This document shows positions 52,475 to 61,567 of a stretch of 64,000 nucleotides of DNA, in pieces. The position numbers and the translations under genes were made by a program. The stretch spans positions 13,574 through 77,573 of the forward strand of contig JBHYFN010000016.1 of NCBI GenBank assembly GCA_051859505.1. The letters are read 5' to 3'. This stretch comes from JAFIEN01 sp051859505 (GTDB lineage: Bacteria; Pseudomonadota; Alphaproteobacteria; Rhodobacterales; Rhodobacteraceae). The notes under the pieces were generated by a model. That model was not told the origin of the DNA. It did no database searches and worked only from the letters and a program-made list of their open reading frames with translations. Position 1 is the first letter of the stretch, and each line of letters begins with the position of its first letter.

Positions 52475-52503
52475 TATATAGGCATCGTCTAGATCAGGTG
52501 CAA
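52475..52503 (-). promoter_or_regulatory. Near-consensus promoter abutting the XRE start codon
   Basis: On the minus strand TTGCAC (52498-52503) and TATATA (52475-52480) are separated by exactly 17 bases. The -10 ends 6 bases before the ATG, which places transcription start at or next to the start codon. Confidence 0.65.
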
Positions 52504-52687
52504 GGGCAAGGGGGCACAAACAGACAGATCGAGGTCGACGACAGGCAGCTTTTTGCTGTTCGATCGGCGATGGCCCCCTGTCGCGGTCGAAGAGCGCCGC
52601 TGCGATGAGATCGCTGCCCGTCCGGGCATATTGCGGGATTCAGGTAGTGAATCCCTCACACGGCTCTTGCGGCCAACCTGTTGGGGA

Positions 52688-53782
52688 TCATGTCGGTGCC
52701 ATGCCGATCCCTGCCGTCACTCCAAGGCCGCGGCCGTCCGGCAAGGGCAGGTCGAAGCCGTCGGTTGCCGTCAGATAGGGCGAATCCGGGATCACATCCT
52801 CGGTCAGCTTCAGGGGAAAGCCCACTTCCGTGCAGGCCAGCGGTTCCGGCAAGGTCGCGGCGAAATGCAGCGAGGCGGCGGTGCCGATGCCGGTTTCGAA
52901 CATGCTGCCCAGAACGATGGGAAGGCCGGCGGCCTCGGCCATGGCGGCGATCCTGCGGCCGCCGGTCAGGCCGGTCTTGAGGATCTTGATGTTGACCGCC
53001 CCCACCGCACCGGCGCGGATCAGGGTCATCAGATCGGTGGGCGTATAGATCCCCTCGTCGATCAGGATCGGCGTGTCGAGCGCCGCCACCAGCCGCGCCG
53101 TGCCGGCGATATCCCAGACCGGCAGGGGCTGTTCGAGAAACTCAAGATCGCAGGCCTCCATCCGCCGTAAAGTGGGCAGCCAGTCGGCCAGCCGGCAGCC
53201 CTGATTGGCATCCAGCCGCAGGTTGACCCGCGGCCCGATGGCAGCCCGGATCGCGCGGACGCGGTCGAGGTCGGTGGCCGGATCGGTGCCGATCTTGACC
53301 TTGATCGTGCGCGCGCCCCTGGCGGCATAGGCGGCGGCCTCGGCCTCCATCCTTTCGGTCGTGCTGATGCCGATGGCGCCGATGATCGGCACGCGGTCGC
53401 GCCGCGCGCCGCCCAGCATCCGCCAAAGCGGCAGGCCCGCCGCCCGGGCGGCCAGATCGTGGCAGGCGATGTCGATGATGGCCTTGGCCATCGGGTGCCC
53501 GGGAAGGGCCCTGTCCATCCGGGCCGCGATCACCTCGGTATCGCGCGGATCAAGGCCCCGGATGGCCGGCATCAGGTGATCTTTCAGCACCTGCCGCATC
53601 GTGGCCGGGCTCTCCGGGCCGAAGGGCACGGAATTGACGCTGTCGGCCAAGCCCGTCGCCCCCTCCTCGGTCGTCAGCCGGGCGATGACGAAGGTTTCGC
53701 CGGTGAAATCGGCGCTCGAGATGCCATAGCTTTCGCGGAAGGGGATGAACCGCTCTTCAAGCTGCAGATCTGCGATCTTCAT
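52688..53782 (-). CDS. Enolase-superfamily (MLE subgroup) racemase, probable dipeptide epimerase
   Basis: The ATG at 53782 follows GAGGAGG and overlaps the S9 peptidase stop (ATGA), giving 364 residues. The muconate-lactonising subgroup residues are present: KVK (Lys161, Lys163), metal ligands Asp191, Glu217 and Asp242, and Lys266 on the opposite face. Two-lysine MLE enzymes include dipeptide epimerases, N-succinylamino-acid racemases and cycloisomerases. The neighbouring peptide transporter and peptidases favour a dipeptide substrate. Confidence 0.87.
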   Translation of the reverse strand: MKIADLQLEERFIPFRESYGISSADFTGETFVIARLTTEEGATGLADSVNSVPFGPESPATMRQVLKDHLMPAIRGLDPRDTEVIAARMDRALPGHPMAKAIIDIACHDLAARAAGLPLWRMLGGARRDRVPIIGAIGISTTERMEAEAAAYAARGARTIKVKIGTDPATDLDRVRAIRAAIGPRVNLRLDANQGCRLADWLPTLRRMEACDLEFLEQPLPVWDIAGTARLVAALDTPILIDEGIYTPTDLMTLIRAGAVGAVNIKILKTGLTGGRRIAAMAEAAGLPIVLGSMFETGIGTAASLHFAATLPEPLACTEVGFPLKLTEDVIPDSPYLTATDGFDLPLPDGRGLGVTAGIGMAPT

Positions 53783-56061
53783 GTGACCTCCTCTAGGTTT
53801 CCGGGGTCGATCTCGTGGCCCTGTGGCGGCTCTGTCCCCATGACGTGGCGGATCAGGAAATCCCACCGGCGCCGCAGGAAATACGGCTCGAGCGTGAAGT
53901 CATGGTGCCGCCCCGGCAGGATCATCAGCTCGAAATCCTTGCCCGCCGCGATCAGCGCCTCGGCCAGTTGCAGCGTGTGGGCGGGGTGCACGTTCTCGTC
54001 CATGTCGCCATGCGCCAGCAGGAGCGCGCCCTGCAACCGGTCCGCCAGCGCGGGCACGCCGGAGGTGGCAAGCGCCTCGGCCGTGGTGCCCCAGAGATCG
54101 GCCCAGGCGGCGTGATAAAGGCGCATGTCGTGGCAGCCGGCCGAGGCGACGGCGGCGCGAAACAGATCGCCGTGCAGCATCATCGCCTTGGCCGCCATAT
54201 GCCCGCCGCCGGAATGGCCGAAGATGCCGACCCGTGACAGATCCATCCAGGGCCGCTTTGCCGCCAGCGCGCGGATCGCGGCGGCGTGATCGGCGAGCCC
54301 CGTGGCAAGGTCCGGGTCGGCAAAGGCCGGCGCGTGGAAGGCGCGGCTGCGACAGGGGGTGCCGCGCCCGTCGATCACCACCACGACGAACCCCAGTTCG
54401 GCCGTCGCGGCGGGCAGGAGCGCGTTTTCGACCGCGATCCCCACGCCGTTCTCGATCGGCCCGCCCGTGTCGAGGAGGAAGCCATGCGGCACGACGGTGA
54501 CCTGGCTCCAGCCATAGATCGCATCGAGGACGGGATAGCGGCGGGCGGGGTCGAAGTCCGAGGGCAGATAGAGGGCCGCCTGCAGCTGCGTGGTGCCATC
54601 GGCGGCCGGCACCGTGATCCGTTCGGGCGGGCGATAGCCCCTGGCGAAGAGCTCCGCCGCATCTGCGGTCGCAAGGGTCAGCCGCTCGGCCCCGTCGCGG
54701 TCGCGCAGGACCGTGCGAGAGGGCATATCGGGCGCGCCCATCAGATCGACGAAATGGCGGCCGCAGGGCGAGGCAGAGATGAGATGCTCCAGCGGCTCGG
54801 TCGTCAGCCGTTGTGGCGGCCCGCCGTCGAGCGAGGCTCGCACCAGATGCCGGTGATAGGGATTGCCCGAGGGGCAAAGGCCATGCGCCGTGAACCAGAT
54901 CGTCCGGCTGTCCTCATCCACCGCCAGAAGATCGCGCAAGCCATAGTCGCCCGGCCCGATCCGGTGGCGCAGCCGGCCATCGGGATCATGCAGGTAAAGC
55001 TGGCCCCAGCCGTCACGCTCGGAATACCACAGGATCTGGCCCGTCCGTGGCAGGATGCGCCAGTTGGGCCGGGCGAATTCGAAGGCGTTGAGGAAGACGG
55101 GCAGGTCGGCCCGGTCCTCGATCAGCGCGGTGGCCGCGCCGGTGGCGGGATCGACGCGATAGAGCGTCTGGCCCCGCCCGCCGAACTCCCGCCGGGTCAG
55201 GGTGATCCTGCCGTCGGCGCCCCAGAATTCCGGCCCCGCAAGGCCCTGACGGGCGAAGTAGAACGGGCTTTCCATCGCGGCGAAGGCGGGGATTTCGACG
55301 GGGCAATGCGCGCCCGAGGCGGTGTCGATGATCCAGTAGCTTGCGGTCTCGACCACCGCGTCGCCGACCAGCGGCACCTTGAGCGCATGGGGGCGGGGGC
55401 GTTGCCCGGGTCCGGGCGCGTGGTCGAGGAGCGGCATGGTGCCCACCGCGCGTTCGTCGCAGCGAAAGACCAGCAGCCAGCGCCCGCAGGGCGACCAGGC
55501 GGCCGAGGGCGCGGCGGGGGCGGCGGTCAGCGCATCCATCGTCCCGCCCGGCTCGGCCCCCCAGGCGAAATCCGGCACGCCATCATGGGTCAGCGGGCGG
55601 GGGCTGGCCGAGCCGTCTTCGAGCAGATGCAGGTTGTGGTCGCGCAGGATCACCGCCCGCCGCCCGCAGGGGGAGACGAGCCTGTCGGCCGGATCTGGGC
55701 GCGGGTCGGGGGTGAGGCCGGATCGCGGGTCGAAGCGCAGCCTTTCGCCCTCGACCGCGAAGAAAACCGCGTCCTCCGCGACCTCGATTTCGCGGAAAGG
55801 GAGGGCGGTTGGCGCGATCTCGCACCCCCTATGCGCGGACAGGGCCTGTGCCAGCGCGTCATGATCGAAGGCGGGGCTGATGCGGCCCGCCTCGGGATCG
55901 ACCATCAGGAAAGAGACGCCCGACCGTTGGCGCAGCCGATACCAGAAGCGCCCGTCGGTGCCCGTCCAGCGCGGCTGGACCAGCCATTCATAGGCATGGG
56001 CCAGCGCATTGCCGGGCAAAAGCGCCTCGGCCCGGGCGTATGAGGGCGGGGGCATTGTCAT
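53779..56061 (-). CDS. S9-family serine peptidase (DPP-IV/prolyl oligopeptidase type)
   Basis: The ATG at 56061 overlaps the upstream hydrolase stop (ATGA) and gives 760 residues; a longer in-frame reading is antisense noise. The N-terminal part is a beta-propeller (DPPIV_N type) and the C-terminal 250 residues the catalytic domain, with the nucleophile Ser617 in GHSGGGH, Asp in HGDMDENVH and His in LPGRHHDF. No signal peptide is seen, so it should act on imported peptides in the cytosol. Confidence 0.9.
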   Translation of the reverse strand: MTMPPPSYARAEALLPGNALAHAYEWLVQPRWTGTDGRFWYRLRQRSGVSFLMVDPEAGRISPAFDHDALAQALSAHRGCEIAPTALPFREIEVAEDAVFFAVEGERLRFDPRSGLTPDPRPDPADRLVSPCGRRAVILRDHNLHLLEDGSASPRPLTHDGVPDFAWGAEPGGTMDALTAAPAAPSAAWSPCGRWLLVFRCDERAVGTMPLLDHAPGPGQRPRPHALKVPLVGDAVVETASYWIIDTASGAHCPVEIPAFAAMESPFYFARQGLAGPEFWGADGRITLTRREFGGRGQTLYRVDPATGAATALIEDRADLPVFLNAFEFARPNWRILPRTGQILWYSERDGWGQLYLHDPDGRLRHRIGPGDYGLRDLLAVDEDSRTIWFTAHGLCPSGNPYHRHLVRASLDGGPPQRLTTEPLEHLISASPCGRHFVDLMGAPDMPSRTVLRDRDGAERLTLATADAAELFARGYRPPERITVPAADGTTQLQAALYLPSDFDPARRYPVLDAIYGWSQVTVVPHGFLLDTGGPIENGVGIAVENALLPAATAELGFVVVVIDGRGTPCRSRAFHAPAFADPDLATGLADHAAAIRALAAKRPWMDLSRVGIFGHSGGGHMAAKAMMLHGDLFRAAVASAGCHDMRLYHAAWADLWGTTAEALATSGVPALADRLQGALLLAHGDMDENVHPAHTLQLAEALIAAGKDFELMILPGRHHDFTLEPYFLRRRWDFLIRHVMGTEPPQGHEIDPGNLEEVT

Positions 56062-57677
56062 GCGGCTCTCTCCGGCGCGAGCGGCAGGTCGAGCCGCGAG
56101 GGGTGGGCAGCACTGTGCAGGACGGTGATCCGGCCGGCCCGGCCCTCGGCGGCGCTCTCCGCATCCACCGCGCCGCCGCCCTGAAAATTGCGCTGGAAGT
56201 GGATCGAAGAGAGCGTCCGCAGGGTCAGCCGGATGCGGCTGCCGGCCTCGATGCGATGCGCGGCGAAGGGAAAGCCCGCGAACCGGACCTCGACCGGACC
56301 GCGGTGGTCGAACAGGTCCGGCCCCTCTTCGGCGCGATAGCGCAGGCGCAGCCGGTCTTCGCCCAGGATCAGGACGCTGCCGTCGGGGGCGACCAGTGCC
56401 AGGATCACCTCGAGATCGGCGTCGGGCAGGTCGGTCGAGAGCCAGAGGTGCAGGTCCGGATGCCCGGCCAAGGGCAGATCGTGCGAAAGCGGCGCAGAGA
56501 GCCAGGTCAGCCCCTCGGGCGGTGCCTCTTCGGTGATCACCTCGGGGAACGGCGGCCGCGCGGGATCGTGGCCGATGCTGTCGCGCGGGTCGGAGTGCCA
56601 GTCCCGCTGCGGGCCTTCGCCGCCCTCCATTCCCGACAGCGGCAGCGACAGCCGCCGCGCCCCCAGCGCCGCGAGCGTATCGGCCCCGCGCCATTCACCG
56701 CTGCCCGTCTCGAACCAGCGCAGACGCCGGGACAGGAAATCGGGCCGCGCGGCGCCCTTGAGCACCCAGTCGAAGAAGCCCAGCGTCAGCGCCGTCAAAT
56801 CCATCGCCCCCGCAGGCGCGGCTTTCGGCGCCTCGGCGACGGGTTGGCCCGACCTTGTGCCGCCATGATCCCAGGGGCCGATCACGGCGAAATGGCGGGA
56901 CGGATCGCCCTCGGCCTCGTGCTGGGCGAGATAGGCGAGCGCGCCGGTCTGGGCGTTGTCATAGGTGCCGGTGATGGTCAGGACCGGCAGATCAAGCTGC
57001 GGCCAGACCTCGGACGGGATGCGCAGCCTTTGCCAGAAGGGATCGCGCGCCGGATGGTCGAGGTAGAGGTCGAACCAGCGCGACCCCTTGCCCAGCGCGC
57101 GCGGCAGGTCGCGGAAGGCGGCACCGCTGTCGAAATGCCGGCGGAAGGCGGCCTGCCAGATCGCGGTCTCTGAAAAAAGCTCGAAGGGCGCCGACCGGCC
57201 CGAGACCAGCAGGAGCCAGAGCAGCATGTAGGGCATCCGCTGCGGGCCGCGCCAGGCCGTGTCGGCGGGCATGTAGGTCGCGGCGGAGGGCGCGATGGCG
57301 GCCAGATGCGGGGGGCGCGCGGCGGCCGTGGCCCATTGGTTTTCGCCCTGGTACGACCCGCCCCACATCGCCACGCGCCCGTCGCAGAAGGGCTGCGCGG
57401 CCAGCCATTCGACAAGGTCATAGCCATCCGCCGCATCGCAGAACGAGGGGTCGAAATCCCCCTCGCTGTCGCCGCGCCCCCGGCAATCGGCCACCGCTAC
57501 GGCATAGCCGCCCCGGGCAAGCTGCATCGCCGTGGCGTGGTTGCGGTCCATGCCATAGGGGGTCATCGTCAGAAGGACCGGCAAGGCTCCGGCACCCTCG
57601 GGCTGATAGAGCCGCAGGGCAAGGCGGACCCCGTCGCGCAGCGGGGCGAAGAGATGCCAGGTCACGCGGATCTCCAT
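56058..57677 (-). CDS. CocE/NonD-family hydrolase (X-Pro dipeptidyl-peptidase S15 fold)
   Basis: A 539-residue alpha/beta hydrolase with the Ser-Asp-His triad of the S15/CocE family: Ser108 in GGSYQGENQW, Asp240 in TGTYDNAQ and His271 in GPWDHGGTR, plus the C-terminal jelly-roll PepX_C domain. Members are X-Pro peptidases, cocaine esterase or glutaryl-7-ACA acylases. Its place beside an S9 peptidase and a Dpp transporter favours peptidase or acyl-peptide hydrolase activity. Confidence 0.88.
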   Translation of the reverse strand: MEIRVTWHLFAPLRDGVRLALRLYQPEGAGALPVLLTMTPYGMDRNHATAMQLARGGYAVAVADCRGRGDSEGDFDPSFCDAADGYDLVEWLAAQPFCDGRVAMWGGSYQGENQWATAAARPPHLAAIAPSAATYMPADTAWRGPQRMPYMLLWLLLVSGRSAPFELFSETAIWQAAFRRHFDSGAAFRDLPRALGKGSRWFDLYLDHPARDPFWQRLRIPSEVWPQLDLPVLTITGTYDNAQTGALAYLAQHEAEGDPSRHFAVIGPWDHGGTRSGQPVAEAPKAAPAGAMDLTALTLGFFDWVLKGAARPDFLSRRLRWFETGSGEWRGADTLAALGARRLSLPLSGMEGGEGPQRDWHSDPRDSIGHDPARPPFPEVITEEAPPEGLTWLSAPLSHDLPLAGHPDLHLWLSTDLPDADLEVILALVAPDGSVLILGEDRLRLRYRAEEGPDLFDHRGPVEVRFAGFPFAAHRIEAGSRIRLTLRTLSSIHFQRNFQGGGAVDAESAAEGRAGRITVLHSAAHPSRLDLPLAPERAA

Positions 57678-57680
57678 GCC

Positions 57681-58646
57681 TCAACCCTCGACCAGATGGC
57701 AGGCGGCGCTTTGCCCCGGCCCGATGGGGCGCAGGGCCGGCACCTCGCGGCGGCAGACGTCCTGTGCGATGGGGCAGCGGGGGTGGAAGGCGCAGCCGGG
57801 TGGCGGGTTGCGGGGCGAGGGAGGCTCTCCGCCAAGGCGCTGGCGTGGACCGGAGCGGCTTGCCGGATCGAGCACCGGCACGACCGAAAGCAGCGCCTGC
57901 GCATACGGGTGCCGAGGGCGCGCGAAGAACACCGGGCGGGGGGCGGTCTCGACGATCCGGCCCAGATACATGACCGCGACCGTGTCGCACATGTGCCGGA
58001 TCACCCCCAGATCATGCGAGACGAAAAGGTAGGTCAGCCCGAACTCGCGCCGCAGATCGCCCAGAAGCCGCAGGATCTGTGCCTGCACCGAAACATCAAG
58101 CGCCGAGGTGGGTTCGTCCAGGACCAGAAACTCGGGCCGTGTGACAAGGGCGCGCGCGATGGCGATGCGCTGGCGCTGCCCGCCCGAGAACTGATGCGCC
58201 CGGCGCCGGGCCTGCTCGGGGCTGAGCCCGACCTGCGCCAGCACCGCCAGCGCCGTCTCGGCCCGGCTGGCGCGGCTGCCGATCCCCTGCAGGAGGAGCG
58301 GGCGGCTGACCTGCTCCAGCACCGTCATCGTCGGATGCAGCGCGGCCATCGGGTTCTGGTGGATCATCTGCATCCGCCGCCGCAGCTGACGCATGGGGCC
58401 GGGGCGCAGGGCAAAGACATCCTCGCCATCGAAGAGGAACCGGCCCGCCGTGGGTTCCTGCAGCCGCAACAGCACCCGCGCGGCGGTGGATTTACCCGAG
58501 CCGGATTCGCCCACAAGGCCGAGCGCCCCCTGCCGGGGAATGTCGAATGAGACGCCGTCGAGCGCGCGCACGGCGGGGCCGCGCCGGAACAGGCCCGGCG
58601 ATCCGTAGTGCTTGGCCAGATCGGTGGCCTGGACAAGCGCGGTCAT
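57681..58646 (-). CDS. Peptide ABC transporter ATP-binding protein (DppF/OppF-like)
   Basis: The ATG at 58646 overlaps the DppD-like stop (ATGA) and has GGAG upstream; it gives 321 residues. It has Walker A GESGSGKST, signature FSGGQRQRIAIARAL, Walker B LVLDEPTSALD and the oligo_HPY C-terminus with Cys residues (PGCAFHPRCPIAQDVC) typical of Dpp/Opp ATPases with an iron-sulfur site. Confidence 0.93.
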   Translation of the reverse strand: MTALVQATDLAKHYGSPGLFRRGPAVRALDGVSFDIPRQGALGLVGESGSGKSTAARVLLRLQEPTAGRFLFDGEDVFALRPGPMRQLRRRMQMIHQNPMAALHPTMTVLEQVSRPLLLQGIGSRASRAETALAVLAQVGLSPEQARRRAHQFSGGQRQRIAIARALVTRPEFLVLDEPTSALDVSVQAQILRLLGDLRREFGLTYLFVSHDLGVIRHMCDTVAVMYLGRIVETAPRPVFFARPRHPYAQALLSVVPVLDPASRSGPRQRLGGEPPSPRNPPPGCAFHPRCPIAQDVCRREVPALRPIGPGQSAACHLVEG

Positions 58647-59635
58647 GCCGGTTGCTCCGCCACAGGCGCCGGGGCCGGGCCGGGATGGTGGCAGGCGACT
58701 TCCTGACCCGGGCCGGCCGGTTGGATGGCGGGCTTGTCGCTTCGGCACAGGTCGCTTGCGCGCGGACAGCGCGGGTGGAAGCGGCAGCCGCGCGGCGGGG
58801 CCACCAGATCGGGCACCCGCCCCTCGATCACCGCCAGATCGGCGCTGTCGGTATCGGCGCGCGGGATCGCGGCCAGAAGCGCCTGGGTATAGGGGTGCCG
58901 GGGCGCGGCAAAGATCGCGGCGACCGGCCCCGTCTCGACCACGGTGCCGGCATACATCACCGCGACCCTGTCGCAGACCTCGGCCACGACGCCAAGGTTA
59001 TGCGTGACCAGCACGACGGCCATCCCGATTTCCGCCTGTAACTCGGCAATCAGGTCAAGCACCTGCGCCTGCACCGTCACATCCAGCGCCGTGGTGGGTT
59101 CGTCGGCGATCAGAACCTCGGGCCGGCAGGCCAGCATCATCGCGATCATCGCGCGCTGCCGCATCCCGCCCGAGAACTGATGCGGATAGGATCGCGCGGC
59201 CCGTTCGGGATCGCCGATACCGACCGTCGCCAGCGCGGCGGCGATGCGGGCGCGCAGGTCGCCACCGCCCTCCTGCCGGCGCAGGGTCTCGGCCAGTTGC
59301 GCGCCGATCGTCATCACCGGATTGAGCGAGACCATCGGATCCTGAAAGATCATCGCGATCCGTCGCCCGCGCAGCTGGCGCATTCCGGCCTCGTCCATGG
59401 CCAGCAGGCTTTGCCCGCCCAGCCGGATATCGCCCCCGGTGATCCGGGCCGGCGGGCTGGGCAGAAGCCGCATGGCCGAGAGGCCGGTCACGCTCTTGCC
59501 GCAGCCGCTTTCGCCGACAAGCCCCAGCGTCTCGCCCCGCGCGACGGACAGGGTGACGCCGTCCAGCACATGGGCCGGCCCCCGGTCGGTCTGGAACTCC
59601 AGCGTCAGCCCCTCGATCTCGAGCACGGGGTCCAT
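58643..59635 (-). CDS. Peptide ABC transporter ATP-binding protein (DppD/OppD-like)
   Basis: From the ATG at 59635, one base after the permease stop region, it has 330 residues. It contains Walker A GESGCGKS, signature FSGGMRQRAMIAMML, Walker B VLIADEPTTALD and the C-terminal oligo_HPY segment (PRGCRFHPRCPRASDLC). The ATPase partner of the DppF-like protein; both ATPase genes are intact although two other transporter genes are broken. Confidence 0.93.
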   Translation of the reverse strand: MDPVLEIEGLTLEFQTDRGPAHVLDGVTLSVARGETLGLVGESGCGKSVTGLSAMRLLPSPPARITGGDIRLGGQSLLAMDEAGMRQLRGRRIAMIFQDPMVSLNPVMTIGAQLAETLRRQEGGGDLRARIAAALATVGIGDPERAARSYPHQFSGGMRQRAMIAMMLACRPEVLIADEPTTALDVTVQAQVLDLIAELQAEIGMAVVLVTHNLGVVAEVCDRVAVMYAGTVVETGPVAAIFAAPRHPYTQALLAAIPRADTDSADLAVIEGRVPDLVAPPRGCRFHPRCPRASDLCRSDKPAIQPAGPGQEVACHHPGPAPAPVAEQPA

Positions 59636-59636
59636 C

Positions 59637-60632
59637 TCAGTCCACCTCGCGCGGATCGAGGACGTCGCGCAGCGCGTCGCCCACAAAGTTGAAGGCCATC
59701 ACCGTCAGCACCAGCGCCAGCCCCGGAAAGACCGAGATCCACCAGGCATCGCGCATCGCCTCGCGCCCGTCGTTCAGGATCGCGCCCCAGTCGGGCGAGG
59801 GGGGCTGCGCGCCAAGGCCGAGGAAGCTGAGGGCCGAGGTTGTCAGGATCGCGGCCGGCACGGTCAGGGTCGCCAGCACGAGGTTGGGCGCGACCACGCC
59901 GGGCAGGATGTAGCGTGCCAGGATCGCGCCCTGCCGTTCGCCGATGGCGATCCCGGCTTCAACTTAGTCGCGCTGGCGCAGCGACATGGTCTTGGCCCGC
60001 GTGACCCGCGCGAAGGGTGCCCATGAGGTGATGGCGATGGCGATGATCACATTCTCGAGCCCCGGCCCCAGCGCCGCGATCAGCCCGAGTGCGAGGACCA
60101 GCGGCGGAAAGGCCCAGACAAGGTCGATCAGGGCCGAGATCACCCGGTCCGTCCAGCCGCCGAAATAGCCCGCCAGAAGGCCGAGCGTGACGCCCACGGC
60201 CAGTTGGATCGCCACCACGATCAGCGCCACGCGCAGCGCGATCCGGCTGCCCCAGACCACCCGGTCGAACACGTCGCGCCCGTAGCGGTCGGTGCCGAAC
60301 CAGTGTTCGGCCGAGGGCGGCGCGCGCATCTTGGTCAGGTCCTGCGCGTCATAGCCGGTCGGGGCGATCAATGGCGCGGCAAGCGCCACGCAGATCAGGA
60401 GAAGGATCAGCACCACCCCGATCTGCCCCGGCACATGGCGCCGGAAGCGCCGGATCAGCCGCTGGGTGGTGGAGGGGCCGCCAGCCCGATCCCCTGCCCC
60501 GTCCCTTGCAACGGCCTCTGCCCCGTCCCCCGCCACGGCCCTTGCCCCGTCCCTTGCCACGGCCTCTGTGCCGGCCTCTGTTCCGACGGGGGCCGGCGGT
60601 CCGGCGGGCTGCAGGTTTGGCTCGACCGTCAC
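59637..60632 (-). pseudogene. Peptide ABC permease (DppC/OppC-like) with in-frame ochre stop
   Basis: Starts at GTG 60632, overlapping the DppB-like stop. The reading frame is open except for TAA at 59964-59966 in LRQRD*VEAGIAIGERQGAI; DppC proteins have Tyr-Val-Glu here, so one TAC-to-TAA change explains it. The upstream part (222 residues) and downstream part carry the BPD_transp_1 segments and the conserved SFLGLGAQPPSPDWG end. The N-terminus holds an unusual repeat-rich extension. It could be a true pseudogene or an assembly error. Confidence 0.85.
60480..60600. repeat. Minisatellite-like repeats encoding the DppC N-terminal extension
   Basis: Imperfect repeats of a unit based on GCCCCGTCCCTTGCCACGG (with variants) occur in this stretch. 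They encode a tandem peptide series of the type AVARDGA / AVAGDGA near residues 20-50 of the permease, before its first membrane segment. This extension is not normal for DppC. Confidence 0.7.
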
Positions 60633-61555
60633 GACCTGTCGTCCTGGATACGGGGGTCGATGGTCGCGGCCACGACATCGCCCAGGATGTTGGAGAGGAT
60701 CGTCAGCACCGCGATCATCAGCAGCAGGCCCTGAATGACGGGAAAATCCTTGCGCATGATCGCCTGAAAGAACAGCTGCCCCATTCCCGGCCAGGCAAAG
60801 ATGTTCTCGATCACCACCGCGCCGCCGATCAGCCAGGGCAGGGCCAGGAAGAGCCAGGTCACCACCGGCACGGCCGCATTGCGCAGCACATGGACATAGG
60901 TGACGCGCAGCGGCGCAAGCCCCTTGGCCCGCGCCGTCAGCACATAGTCATCGCGCTGCGTGGCCAGCATCTCGGCCCGCATCAGCCGGGCCACCGCCCC
61001 GACCTGCGGCAGGCCAAGCGCAAAGGCCGGCAGCACCAGATGCGTCCAGCCCCGCGCGCCAGAGACCGGAAACCACTGCAGCCCGATGGCGAAGACCAGG
61101 ACAAGGATCAGCGCCAGCCAGAACTCCGGCGTGGAATAGAGCAGCATCACCACGCCCATCGTCAGGTGATCGCCCAGCCCGTTCTGCCGCGTCGCCGCGA
61201 AGATGCCGAGCGGAATGCCGAGGACGATGCTGATCAGGAAGGCGCTGAGCGTCAGTTGCAGCGTATAGGGCACCCGCGCCCAGATCGTGTCGAGGACCGG
61301 GCTCCGCGTCATCAGCGAGGTGCCGAAGTCGCCCCCAAGCACCCCGCCAAGCCAGCTGGCGTATTGAACGAAGAACGGCCGGTCTAGGCCCAGCTCCGCC
61401 CGCAGGGCGTCTTTCTGGGCCTCGGTCGCGCGGATGCCGAGGATCGCATCGACCGGATCCCCCGGCGTGAGGTAAAGGATCGCAAAGGCGATCACCGTCA
61501 CGCCGAAGATGACCGGCAGCGACAGGACCAGCCGCCAGAGAAGCCGCCCCAGCAT
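60629..61555 (-). CDS. Peptide ABC transporter permease (DppB/OppB-like)
   Basis: A 308-residue intact permease of the BPD_transp_1 class with the DppB N-terminal pattern (RLVLSLPVIFGVTVIAFAIL, then YLTPGDPVDAILG) and six membrane segments. The EAA loop is VLTARAKGLAPLRVTYVHVL. The first gene after the binding protein (12 bases) and overlapping the DppC-like gene. Confidence 0.92.
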   Translation of the reverse strand: MLGRLLWRLVLSLPVIFGVTVIAFAILYLTPGDPVDAILGIRATEAQKDALRAELGLDRPFFVQYASWLGGVLGGDFGTSLMTRSPVLDTIWARVPYTLQLTLSAFLISIVLGIPLGIFAATRQNGLGDHLTMGVVMLLYSTPEFWLALILVLVFAIGLQWFPVSGARGWTHLVLPAFALGLPQVGAVARLMRAEMLATQRDDYVLTARAKGLAPLRVTYVHVLRNAAVPVVTWLFLALPWLIGGAVVIENIFAWPGMGQLFFQAIMRKDFPVIQGLLLMIAVLTILSNILGDVVAATIDPRIQDDRS

Positions 61556-61567
61556 CCGCGCGCCGCC

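Noticed and set aside
60480..60600. CRISPR-like array
   Set aside because: The repeats are short, imperfect and contiguous within a coding frame, with no spacers or cas genes.
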